A stretch of 10,023 nt of DNA from Acidobacteriaceae bacterium (GTDB lineage: Bacteria > Acidobacteriota > Terriglobia > Terriglobales > Acidobacteriaceae). Within the stretch, counting starts at the first letter, position 1, and each line of letters opens with the position of its first letter. Below, in pieces: positions 1-6,980 of this stretch. Location: assembly GCA_030040115.1 (NCBI GenBank), contig JASHUH010000074.1, positions 1 through 10,023 on the forward strand, written 5' to 3'. Under the pieces are notes generated by a model, which searched no databases, was not told the origin of the DNA, and saw only the letters and a program-made list of their open reading frames with translations. Made by a program: the position numbers and the translations under genes.

Positions 1-1016
1 GTGGCCCGCAACGCCTTGACGTTGGTCACCGCCTTGTTCCCTGTGAAAGTGATCGTCCCCAGCCGGTAGCGATCGCCCTCTTCGATCGGCAAAGTAATGT
101 CGATGCGCTTGCCGGTGCGCGGCCGGAAGGTGAACCAGTTCAGCCCGCCCTCATCGCGAATCGTGGTGCGAGGCTCTTCGACTGCCGCATTGGCGTAGCC
201 CTTGTCCCGGTACGCCTGCCGCACCCGCTCCGTGTCCTCCTCCAGCTTCGAGGAATCGTAGGTCTGCGGGAAAAGATCCTCGAAAATAATCGAGTAGGGA
301 ATGCCGATCGGCTTCAGATTCTTCATCGAGCGCCGCAGGTAGAGCGCGCTTAGGTGCGGATTGCCGGTGAACCGGATTCTGCCCACCTTCACCACCGGCC
401 CTTCCTTGATATTGAAAGTAATCTGCACCGACGCCGGCGGAATGGTCTTGATATCCTCGCGAATCGTGGCGAACTGGTGGCCGTGCTCGGCCTCCATCTC
501 TTTGATGACCGTCTCGGCCTGCTTGATTTTGGTCGGATCGTACTGGCTGTCGACCGACAGGCCCACCTTCTCCTTCTTGAAGCGATCGAGGATGTCGGAC
601 TGGGTGATCGAATTGTTGCCCTTGTAAACGATCTCGCGGATGTCAGGCTTCTCCCGCACGTAGATATTCAGGATGATTCCCTTTTCCGTGTCTTCGCGGT
701 CGATGCGCAGATCGTCGAAGTATCCGGTGTTCCAAAGCGAGTTGAAGTCGCGCTCGATCGAGATCGGGTCGTAGGTGTCGCCGGGGTGGGTGAAGAGCCG
801 GGCGAGGATGGTCTCTTTGGGAATCCGCCGGTTGCCGATCACGCGAATCTCATCGATGGTGTTGGGCTCCTGGTTCTGGGCCGAGGGAACCGGCTGCTGG
901 GCCTTTGCCGATGCGGCGGCGAACGCCAGGCTCATCAGCACCAGGATGCTCCAAAAGACGCGCGCCGAACTCGCGAACCTGATCGCGCTGCGGAGGGGGA
1001 TGCGCCTGATCTTCAC
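1..1016 (-). CDS. bamA: BamA outer-membrane protein assembly factor, N-terminal part (runs off left edge)
   Basis: The minus-strand frame is open from a GTG at 1016 to the window edge, giving 338 complete codons. The first ~39 residues look like a signal peptide: an Arg-rich n-region, a hydrophobic core (ILVLMSLAFAAA) near residues 24-35 and small residues ASAKA at 35-39. Four POTRA-domain openings follow, each a beta strand ending in GN: IDEIRVIGNRRI (54-65), IREIVYKGNNSI (126-137), VGRIRFTGNPHL (211-222) and LGTITFTGNKAV (319-330). NTGYFDD at 96-102 is the usual POTRA-1 helix/strand end. BamA is the central component of the complex that folds beta-barrel proteins into the outer membrane; E. 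coli BamA has five POTRA domains before its barrel, so the fifth repeat and the barrel are expected to the left. The start is uncertain: GTG 1016 gives a sensible signal peptide, ATG 935 would cut off the basic n-region, and GTG 1073 would add 19 unlikely residues. TamA or another Omp85 member is a less likely alternative. Confidence 0.9.
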   Translation of the reverse strand, partial: MKIRRIPLRSAIRFASSARVFWSILVLMSLAFAAASAKAQQPVPSAQNQEPNTIDEIRVIGNRRIPKETILARLFTHPGDTYDPISIERDFNSLWNTGYFDDLRIDREDTEKGIILNIYVREKPDIREIVYKGNNSITQSDILDRFKKEKVGLSVDSQYDPTKIKQAETVIKEMEAEHGHQFATIREDIKTIPPASVQITFNIKEGPVVKVGRIRFTGNPHLSALYLRRSMKNLKPIGIPYSIIFEDLFPQTYDSSKLEEDTERVRQAYRDKGYANAAVEEPRTTIRDEGGLNWFTFRPRTGKRIDITLPIEEGDRYRLGTITFTGNKAVTNVKALRA

Positions 1017-1101
1017 CGGGCCAGGGCCCTGCGGCGTACAAAAGTACTGGTGCGGTCCATGGTTCGACTTCACGGGAAAAATATGCCCACCCTCAATTGC
1101 T

Positions 1102-1134
1102 GAATGATCGTTCCTTCATCGAGGAAAGAATGAT
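1102..1134. repeat. Direct repeat flanking a short inverted repeat in the bamA leader
   Basis: GAATGAT occurs at 1102-1108 and again at 1128-1134 (26-base period). Between them TTCCT (1111-1115) and AGGAA (1122-1126) form an inverted repeat with a six-base spacer. The second direct repeat abuts the candidate -10 box of the bamA promoter, so the cluster lies where a repressor or activator site would affect transcription start or early elongation. It may also be a weak RNA hairpin. Function is inferred from position only. Confidence 0.35.
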
Positions 1135-1162
1135 TATATTGGACCGCGGTCACCCCGCCCAA
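1133..1162 (-). promoter_or_regulatory. Candidate sigma70-type promoter for bamA
   Basis: On the minus strand a perfect TATAAT (1138 down to 1133) is preceded, 18 bases upstream, by TTGGGC (1162 to 1157), which matches the -35 consensus TTGACA at three of six positions. The patch is AT-rich in a GC-rich setting and points toward bamA, giving a leader of roughly 110 bases to the GTG at 1016. Only the -10 box is strong. No start-site evidence is available. Confidence 0.45.
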
Positions 1163-1496
1163 ACCTGCGGGTGAGTCTTCGGTTTCGACACCTGGACCCT
1201 TCCGCCATCTCGCCGCTGCATAATGCCTGCAACCGGATCGCGCCGCTCCTCTCCTCATGGCTCCGGAACAAAAATGCTCTCCCGGATCTTGGTTCGTTTT
1301 GCCTCGGCAAGCGTGGCTGGCCGCCGGCAGCACCCCGCATTTTCGGGACCCAGTTCACAGTCTACTGGACCCGGCCGGATCGCCGCCCTTGGGCAGCCAC
1401 CGAGCCGTCGAGCATCCCACGCGGGGATTTTTCTTAAAATCCATTAGACGCGGACCGAGAGCGCAGGACATCGTTCCGCAGCGAGGTTTTCCGTCC
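1163..1496. other. Intergenic region between divergent bamA and the peroxidase gene
   Basis: I see no supported gene here. Several short overlapping frames exist on both strands, but none has a recognisable domain or a convincing ribosome-binding site. The frame of the downstream peroxidase gene is open for 80 codons above its start, back to an ATG at 1257, but that extension is Pro/Arg/Gly-rich and lies outside the family fold. A TAAAAT at 1435-1440 in a locally AT-rich patch could be the -10 box of the peroxidase promoter, though no good -35 sits at the right distance. No tRNA, terminator or long inverted repeat was seen. Confidence 0.5.
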
Positions 1497-2006
1497 ATGG
1501 AAGAGCCCCCGCAGACCGTCTATTCCTTCTCCGCGCCGCTGCTCGACGGGCGCGCCGTAAGTCTGGATGCTTTCCGCGGCCAGGTGCTGCTCATCGTCAA
1601 CACCGCCAGCCAATGCGGATTCACTCCACAGTATGCAGAGCTTGAGACCCTCTATCGCGCCTATCGGCTTCGCGGCTTCGCGGTGCTCGGCTTTCCCTGC
1701 AATCAGTTCGGCAGGCAGGAACCGGGCACGGCCGATGAGATTGGCGCGTTTTGCGAAAGAAACTACGCCATCAGCTTTCCCCTGTTTGCCAAAATCGAGG
1801 TCAACGGGCCCAAAACACATCCTCTTTACCGCTTCCTGAAGAAGCAAAGGCGGGGCGTCCTCGGATTTTTTACCGCCGGACGAATCCAATGGAACTTCAC
1901 CAAATTTCTCGCCGGCCGCCAAGGAGAAATCGTCGCGCGGTACAGTCCGTCGACCCGGCCGGAGACCCTCGCCCCCGCCATCGAGCGCCTGCTCGATGGT
2001 GCATAA
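1497..2006 (+). CDS. Glutathione peroxidase family protein (Cys-type thiol peroxidase)
   Basis: This 169-residue protein has the normal length of bacterial glutathione peroxidases. It reduces hydrogen peroxide or organic hydroperoxides using glutathione or, in many bacteria, thioredoxin. The thioredoxin-like fold signature is complete: NTASQCGFTPQY (residues 35-46) with peroxidatic Cys40, GFPCNQFGRQEPG (65-77) with Gln74, and WNFTKF (132-137) with Trp132 and Asn133. These supply the Cys-Gln-Trp-Asn catalytic tetrad. Cys40 is an ordinary TGC codon, so this is not a selenoprotein. Cys86 in FCERNYAISFPLF sits where thioredoxin-dependent members carry the resolving cysteine. No signal peptide is seen, so it is probably cytoplasmic. 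ATG 1497 is chosen because the homologous region begins a few residues later and GAGG lies 11 bases upstream; the longer in-frame start at 1257 has no family support. It is divergent from bamA and lies 414 bases ahead of the pump operon, so it is probably its own transcription unit. Confidence 0.93.
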   Translation: MEEPPQTVYSFSAPLLDGRAVSLDAFRGQVLLIVNTASQCGFTPQYAELETLYRAYRLRGFAVLGFPCNQFGRQEPGTADEIGAFCERNYAISFPLFAKIEVNGPKTHPLYRFLKKQRRGVLGFFTAGRIQWNFTKFLAGRQGEIVARYSPSTRPETLAPAIERLLDGA

Positions 2007-2277
2007 AGTTGCCCGTTCCGGCGATTTTCCGGATGCTTGCTGACCATGACTGGGAGAAGCAATATCCTGCTCACGCGGTGAAATCGGAGGCTGGCCCTCG
2101 GACCGCGGTGGGTCTCGATGCCGGACGCAACAGAGCGCAAATGGCCGCCCTGCCCGAAAATTGTATCCTTTCCACCCTCTCAAACGTCCCAAGTGAGTAG
2201 GGGCAGTTTTCGTTCTTTTCCTTTGTCTTTAGCTTTCGATTAACATAGTTCTTTCAAGTGGATATTTGGACCGGGAA
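2007..2277. other. Intergenic region after the peroxidase gene, with an AT-rich promoter-like patch
   Basis: No supported gene lies here. A short inverted repeat TCCGG (2017-2021) / CCGGA (2029-2033) follows the peroxidase stop, but it has no following T-tract, so I do not call a terminator. A 41-codon frame from 2118 to 2243 has no ribosome-binding site and no recognisable content. From about 2205 to 2265 the sequence becomes distinctly AT-rich, the most likely place for the pump-operon promoter. Possible boxes are TTGTCT (2223-2228) with TAGTTC (2246-2251), or TAACAT (2241-2246). None is a convincing pair, so the promoter position is a guess from composition and orientation. Confidence 0.4.
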
Positions 2278-2408
2278 GCGGCAGGCGCGCTACGGGTCCG
2301 GGAATCCGAAAAGCCGGCGCGAGCCGGACCAGAGCTGCCGCCAACGCCCTTCCGGGAGGTGGGGCGCTCCGGTCAAGGTAAAACGACGCCAGGACGCCGG
2401 CGGGAGCG
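2278..2408 (+). promoter_or_regulatory. Candidate structured 5' leader of the efflux operon
   Basis: Several perfect complementarities are packed into the 140 bases before the permease start. GCGGCAG (2278-2284) can pair with CTGCCGC (2335-2341) as a closing stem. Inside it, GGTCCGG (2295-2301) can pair with CCGGACC (2324-2330), or alternatively CCGGC (2314-2318) with GCCGG (2323-2327) around a GCGA tetraloop. CGCCC (2345-2349) pairs with GGGCG (2362-2366) in a hairpin capped by GGGA. CGCTCC (2365-2370) can pair with GGAGCG (2403-2408), which would cover the purine-rich GGGAG at 2402-2406, the best ribosome-binding candidate. That last pairing shares two bases with the GGGA-capped hairpin, so the two compete. 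This resembles a switchable leader but matches no riboswitch class I know, and GC-rich DNA yields chance pairings. Confidence 0.3.
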
Positions 2409-2420
2409 AGTGCCAAATTT

Positions 2421-5400
2421 ATGATGTGGTTTGTCCGGCTTGCGCTCAGGCGGCCCTACACCTTTGTCGTCTTTGCGCTTTTCATTCTGATCGTGGGCGT
2501 GCTCAGCATCGAGACGATGCCGACGGATATCTTTCCCAATATCGATATCCCGGTCGTGACCGTGGTCTGGCAGTTCCAGGGGCTTTCTCCGTATCAGATG
2601 GCCAACCGCATCGTTTATAACAGCGAGCGCGTCCTCACCACGGCGGTCAACGACATCGAGCACATTGAATCGCAGTCTCTGGTGGGGGTAGGCGTTATCA
2701 AGATCTTTTTTCAGCCCCACGTGAACATCGGCGAGGCCATCGCCCAGGTGACCGCAGTCAGCGGGGCGATCGCGCGGCAGTTACCCCCGGGTACCTTTCC
2801 TCCTTTCGTCATTCAGTACGACGCCGCCAGCGTTCCCGTGCTCCAGCTCGGCCTTTCCGGCCAGGGATTGAACGAGCAGCAGTTGAACGACCTGGCCATG
2901 AACGACATCCGCGTGCAACTGGCCACCATCGAGGGGGCGCAGATTCCCTTTCCCTATGGGGGCAAGGTGCGCCAGATCCAGGTTGACCTGAACATGCCCG
3001 CGCTGCAAGCCAGGGGACTATCGCCGTCGGATGTGGTCAACGCCGTCAGCGCGCAAAACATCATCGCGCCTTCGGGCACCATCAAAATCAACCGCTTCGA
3101 GTATCAGGTGGAGACCAACTCCGCGCCCAGCCTGATCTCGGAACTGAACGACATGCCCATCAAGGCGGCGAATGGAGCCGTCGTCTATATCCACGATGTG
3201 GCGCACGTGCGCGATGGGTTCCCCCCGCAGACCAACATCGTGCGCGTGGACGGGCGCCGCGCCGTGCTGATGAACATTCTGAAGACCGGCTCGACGTCCA
3301 CGCTCGACATCATTAAGGGCGTGCGCGACCGCCTGGCCTTCATTCGGGGCGAGTTGCCGCCCACGCTGCGCATCGCCGCGGTTTCGGACCAGTCGCTCTT
3401 TGTGCGCGCCGCGGTGAGCGGCGTGGTCCGTGAGGCCATCATCGCTGCCTGCCTCACGGCGTTGATGATTCTGATCTTCCTCGGGAGCTGGCGCTCCACG
3501 CTGATCATCGCCGTTTCAATTCCGCTTTCCATTCTCTGCTCGCTCATCCTGCTCGACGCTTTGCACGAGACCATCAACATCATGACGCTGGGCGGCCTGG
3601 CGCTGGCCGTCGGCATTCTGGTCGACGACGCCACCGTCGCCATCGAGAACATCAACCGCAATCTCGAACAAGGCAAGGAGCTGGAGCAGTCCATTCTTGA
3701 CGGTTCGGCGCAGATCGCCACGCCGGCCCTGGTCTCCACCCTCGCCATTTGCATCGTCTTCGTACCCATGTTTTTCCTCACCGGCGTGGCCCACTATCTG
3801 TTTGTGCCCATGGCCGAAGCGGTGGTCTTCGCTATGCTCGCCAGCTATGTGCTCTCGCGGACGCTGGTGCCCACCATGGCCAAATACATGCTCCGCGAGC
3901 ACGACGACGCGCAGGTCCAGCGCAAGCGCGCCAGCCGCAATCCCCTGGTGCAGTTTCAGGTGGCGTTCGAGACGGGGTTCGAGAACATGCGTCGCGGCTA
4001 TTTGCGCCTGCTGACCTTGTGCGTGGACCACGCCGGCGTATTTCTGCTTCTTTTTCTCGCCGTCATGGTGGGATCTGTTGCGTTGCTGACGCCGTGGCTG
4101 GGCCAGGACTTCTTCCCCTCCGTCGACGCCGGTCAGTTCAAAATTCACGTGCGCGCCCATACCGGCACGCGCATTGAGGAGACGGCGGCGCTCTGCGATC
4201 GCATTGAAGCCACCATCCGCTCGCAGATCCCGGCCAAAGAGCTGGTGACCATCATGGACAACATCGGCTTGCCTAACTCCTCGCTGAATCTCTCCTACTC
4301 GACCTCCGCGCCGGTGGGACCTTCGGACGCCGATATCCAGGTGCAGCTCGCGCCCCACCATCATCCCACCGCCATGTACGTGCGGCGGTTGCGCGAGGTG
4401 CTCAACCGCGATTACCCGGGCGTGATGTTCTACGACACTCCGGTGGATATCGTGACCCAGATTCTGAACTTCGGACTGGCCGCGCCTATTGACCTGCAGA
4501 TCGTGGGCTTCAACCTCGAAAATAATCGCGAGCTCGCCGAGCGCATCCTCGAACAGGTGCGCCACGTGCCGGGGGCGGTGGACGCGCGCATCCAGCAGCC
4601 GTTTAACGATCCGAACCTCACCATCAACGTCGATCGCACCCTGGCTGAAGACACCGGACTGACGGATCAGAACGTGACGCAGAGCCTCTTGGTGGCCCTG
4701 AGCGGAAGCTTCCAGACCAGCCCTAATTACTTCCTCGATCCGCGCAACGGCGTTTCCTATAACATTGCCGTGCAATCGCCGCAGTATCGGCTGGATACGA
4801 TGGCGGATCTGAAGAGCATGCCTATCACCGGCCCCGGCGCGGTTTTGCAGGATGGCGATCCCGTCAGCACCACTGCGCCCGGCGCGGTCCCGAACGGCTC
4901 GCCCGGCGCGGCATCGACGATGGCTCCCGGTTCTGCTTCCATGGGCCCCGGCGCTCCCAAACCCGTTGAAGTCCTCGGCAACCTGGCTCAAGTCGATCCC
5001 GGCGCTGAGGAAGCCGAAATCAGCCACTACGACATCGAGCCGGTTATCGATATTTTTGCCAATGTGGACGGCGCCGATCTGGGCAGCGTGACGCGCGCCG
5101 TGGAACGGATTGTGGCGCAGAACCAGAAAAACCTGCCCCGCGGTTCGCATTTCATCCTGCGCGGGCAGAGCGAGACGATGTACAAATCCTACTTCGGCTT
5201 GCTGGCTGGATTGGCGTTTTCGATTCTGCTCGTCTACCTGCTCATCGTGGTCAATTTCCAGTCGTGGCTGGACCCGTTCCTGATCATTTCCGCGCTGCCG
5301 GCGGCGTTGGCCGGGATCGTCTGGTTTCTCTTTTTAACCGGCACGCGGCTGAGCGTGCCCGCGCTGACCGGCGCCATCATGTGCATGGGTGTGGCCACTG

Positions 5401-5756
5401 CGAACTCCATCCTGGTGGTGAGTTTTGCCCGCGAGCAGATGGAGGCGATGGTGGGCGATGCACGCACCGCAGCGCTGAATGCGGGTTTTGTGCGCATTCG
5501 CCCGGTCATCATGACCGCGCTGGCCATGATTATCGGGATGGTGCCGATGGCGCTGGGCCTGGGCGACGGCGGCGAGCAGAACGCACCCCTGGGCCGCGCC
5601 GTCATCGGCGGCCTGATGCTGGCCACCGTAGCTACGCTCTTCTTCGTGCCCGCCTTCTTTTCATTCATTCACGGTCATCTTCAGCGCCGACGCAAAGCCG
5701 CACAGGTCGCGGCTGGAGCCGCTGCTTTCGATGATTTCGACGAGACTCGGGAGTAG
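2421..5756 (+). CDS. RND efflux pump, inner-membrane permease (AcrB/HAE-like, ACR_tran family)
   Basis: This 1111-residue protein is the proton-driven engine of a tripartite pump, working as a trimer in the inner membrane. It has the standard layout: TM1 near 13-31, a large periplasmic loop to about 335, TM2-6 to about 482, TM7 near 538-556, a second periplasmic loop to about 924, then TM8-12 to about 1075. Family marks include FPNIDIP after TM1, VDDATVAIEN in TM4 (Asp402 and Asp403, equal to AcrB D407/D408), GQDFFPSVD (561-569) after TM7, and RIRPVIMTALA in TM11 (Arg1025 and Thr1032, equal to AcrB R971/T978). The TM10 position of AcrB K940 appears to be Ala994. A Pro/Gly/Ala-rich insertion at about 804-848 lengthens loop 2. 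The VDD pattern favours hydrophobe/amphiphile rather than heavy-metal pumps; the substrate is unknown. The first ATG is used; a second follows directly at 2424, and the ribosome-binding site is weak (GGGAG 14 bases upstream, GAG 10 bases upstream). It is the first gene of a three-gene operon. Confidence 0.95.
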   Translation: MMWFVRLALRRPYTFVVFALFILIVGVLSIETMPTDIFPNIDIPVVTVVWQFQGLSPYQMANRIVYNSERVLTTAVNDIEHIESQSLVGVGVIKIFFQPHVNIGEAIAQVTAVSGAIARQLPPGTFPPFVIQYDAASVPVLQLGLSGQGLNEQQLNDLAMNDIRVQLATIEGAQIPFPYGGKVRQIQVDLNMPALQARGLSPSDVVNAVSAQNIIAPSGTIKINRFEYQVETNSAPSLISELNDMPIKAANGAVVYIHDVAHVRDGFPPQTNIVRVDGRRAVLMNILKTGSTSTLDIIKGVRDRLAFIRGELPPTLRIAAVSDQSLFVRAAVSGVVREAIIAACLTALMILIFLGSWRSTLIIAVSIPLSILCSLILLDALHETINIMTLGGLALAVGILVDDATVAIENINRNLEQGKELEQSILDGSAQIATPALVSTLAICIVFVPMFFLTGVAHYLFVPMAEAVVFAMLASYVLSRTLVPTMAKYMLREHDDAQVQRKRASRNPLVQFQVAFETGFENMRRGYLRLLTLCVDHAGVFLLLFLAVMVGSVALLTPWLGQDFFPSVDAGQFKIHVRAHTGTRIEETAALCDRIEATIRSQIPAKELVTIMDNIGLPNSSLNLSYSTSAPVGPSDADIQVQLAPHHHPTAMYVRRLREVLNRDYPGVMFYDTPVDIVTQILNFGLAAPIDLQIVGFNLENNRELAERILEQVRHVPGAVDARIQQPFNDPNLTINVDRTLAEDTGLTDQNVTQSLLVALSGSFQTSPNYFLDPRNGVSYNIAVQSPQYRLDTMADLKSMPITGPGAVLQDGDPVSTTAPGAVPNGSPGAASTMAPGSASMGPGAPKPVEVLGNLAQVDPGAEEAEISHYDIEPVIDIFANVDGADLGSVTRAVERIVAQNQKNLPRGSHFILRGQSETMYKSYFGLLAGLAFSILLVYLLIVVNFQSWLDPFLIISALPAALAGIVWFLFLTGTRLSVPALTGAIMCMGVATANSILVVSFAREQMEAMVGDARTAALNAGFVRIRPVIMTALAMIIGMVPMALGLGDGGEQNAPLGRAVIGGLMLATVATLFFVPAFFSFIHGHLQRRRKAAQVAAGAAAFDDFDETRE
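4830..4964 (+). repeat. Degenerate Pro-Gly-Ala repeat inside the permease gene
   Basis: Codons 804-848 of the permease contain five copies of a PG(A/S) unit: Pro805, Pro820, Pro828, Pro836 and Pro843 each begin a PGA or PGS. Spacing is 15, 8, 8 and 7 residues. At DNA level CCCGGCGC recurs at the start of four of them; the fourth, PGS, is diverged. The segment is otherwise Ser/Thr/Ala/Asn-rich, has no predicted secondary structure by eye, and reads as a flexible linker in the second periplasmic loop. It keeps the reading frame. Confidence 0.75.
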
Positions 5757-5761
5757 CCCTC

Positions 5762-6979
5762 ATGAACGAAGCGTCCCATTCGCAGACACCGCCAGCCGAC
5801 AGTCATCACGCCCCGCCCGAGACAAAGCCCATCTCCGGCCGCAGGACCATCGCTGGTGTTGTCGTGGTGCTGGCTATTCTCGGCTTGCTGGCCGGGATCG
5901 GCATCCTGCACCGCACCCATGCCGACACCGTGCTGGCCGACCGCACCGAGGCGATGGCCGCGCCCACGGTCAGCGTCGCCTCCGCCATGCAGGGCGCTCC
6001 CACTGATAATTTCGTGCTTCCCGGCAACGTCACTGCGTACACCGATTCACCCATCTATGCGCGCACCAACGGATATCTGCTCCACTGGTATTTCGACATC
6101 GGCGCGAAGGTGAAGAAAGGCGCCTTGCTGGCCGTGATCGCCACCCCTGAGCTGGACCAGCAGCTTCGCCAGGCGCAGCAGGACCTGGCTACCGCGCAAG
6201 CCAACGCCAATATCGCGCAGATCCAAGCCAAGCGCTACACCGACCTGGTGAAGTCCGACGCGGTAAGCCAGCAGGATACCGACACATTCGTCAATCAGGC
6301 GGCAGCCACGGCCGCAGCGGTTCGTTCCGCGCAGGCCAACGTGCAGCGCCTCAAAGAGCTGCAGTCTTTCGAGCAGGTCTACGCGCCCTTCGATGGCGTG
6401 GTGACGGCGCGCAACGTGGACACCGGCCAACTGATCAACCAGGGCGCCGGAACGGAGCTATTCCACATGCAGGCCCTCGAGACGCTGCGCGTCTACACCA
6501 ACGTTCCCCAGGTCTACTCGCAGTCCGTCAAGCGCGGTATGAAGATTCCCTTGACCTTTCCCGAGCACCCCGGCAAGACCTTTTCGGGCACGCTGGTGCG
6601 CACCGCCGACGCCATTGATCCTGTCACCCGCACGCTGCTGGTGGAAATCGACGTGGACAACCGCTCCGGCGAACTGATGCCCGGCTCGCTGGCTCAGGTG
6701 CATTTCAAGACCCCGCCTACCAGCCCCACTTTTGTTGTGCCGGTTGCCGCGTTGATCTTCCGCAAGGAAGGGTTGCGTGTCGGGATTGTGGTCAACGGCA
6801 ATACGGCTCACCTGGTTCCGGTGATCATCGGCGAAGATGACGGCGCTACCGTGCAGATTGACAGCGGTCTTAATCCCGGCGACCAAGTCATCCAGGATCC
6901 TCCGGATTCACTTATCGACGGCGAACGCGTCACCGTGGTTCATCCCGGCTCAGCCGTCTCCACCGACGGAGGCCTGTAA
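5762..6979 (+). CDS. RND efflux pump, periplasmic adaptor (membrane fusion protein, HlyD/AcrA family)
   Basis: This 405-residue protein links the permease to the outer-membrane channel across the periplasm. A cytoplasmic tail rich in Pro/His (1-28) is followed by one membrane anchor at about 29-49, rich in Val, Leu, Ile and Gly; there is no lipobox cysteine, so it is anchored by the helix rather than by lipid. The first half of the lipoyl (barrel-sandwich) domain is around 97-130 (TNGYLLHWYFDIGAKVKKG), the alpha-helical hairpin is around 131-205 (Ala/Gln-rich coiled coil), and the second lipoyl half is YAPFDGVVTARNVDTGQLI (207-225). The beta-barrel and membrane-proximal domains follow. At the hairpin tip, Arg158, Leu162 and Ser169 fit the R-x3-L-x6-S motif that contacts TolC-type channels. 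The start is 5 bases after the permease stop, with GGGAG 8 bases upstream overlapping the end of the permease gene, so translation is probably coupled. Confidence 0.94.
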   Translation: MNEASHSQTPPADSHHAPPETKPISGRRTIAGVVVVLAILGLLAGIGILHRTHADTVLADRTEAMAAPTVSVASAMQGAPTDNFVLPGNVTAYTDSPIYARTNGYLLHWYFDIGAKVKKGALLAVIATPELDQQLRQAQQDLATAQANANIAQIQAKRYTDLVKSDAVSQQDTDTFVNQAAATAAAVRSAQANVQRLKELQSFEQVYAPFDGVVTARNVDTGQLINQGAGTELFHMQALETLRVYTNVPQVYSQSVKRGMKIPLTFPEHPGKTFSGTLVRTADAIDPVTRTLLVEIDVDNRSGELMPGSLAQVHFKTPPTSPTFVVPVAALIFRKEGLRVGIVVNGNTAHLVPVIIGEDDGATVQIDSGLNPGDQVIQDPPDSLIDGERVTVVHPGSAVSTDGGL

Positions 6980-6980
6980 G

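Noticed and set aside
1257..1496. Upstream extension of the peroxidase frame by 80 codons
   Set aside because: The extension is compositionally odd (Pro/Arg/Gly-rich), lies outside the family fold, and the ATG at 1497 has its own GAGG upstream.
2017..2033. TCCGG/CCGGA hairpin after the peroxidase stop as a terminator
   Set aside because: Only five base pairs with a seven-base loop and no following run of T.
2118..2243. 41-codon small open reading frame before the pump operon
   Set aside because: No ribosome-binding site, no recognisable peptide features, and it overlaps the likely promoter patch.
2379..2393. Similarity of GTAAAACGACGCCAG to the common M13 forward primer site
   Set aside because: One base of the primer sequence is missing and the flanks do not look like vector; it lies in a natural-looking leader. 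Most likely coincidence.
2281..2404. Cobalamin riboswitch-like text (GGGAATCCG, CTGCCGCCAAC, GCCAGGACGCCGGC)
   Set aside because: The pieces loosely recall B12-riboswitch segments, but the B12-box core has CG where GA is conserved, the GGTGAAA-type core is missing, and an RND pump is not a usual target. I do not call the class.
3516..5150. 544-codon open frame antisense to the permease gene
   Set aside because: It is His/Arg/Gly-rich with no domain or signal and arises from the strong third-position GC bias of the real gene on the other strand.
6837..6980. Upstream extension of the outer-membrane-factor frame into the adaptor gene
   Set aside because: It overlaps the conserved adaptor coding sequence by more than 140 bases, while ATG 6981 has a strong GGAGG at ideal spacing.
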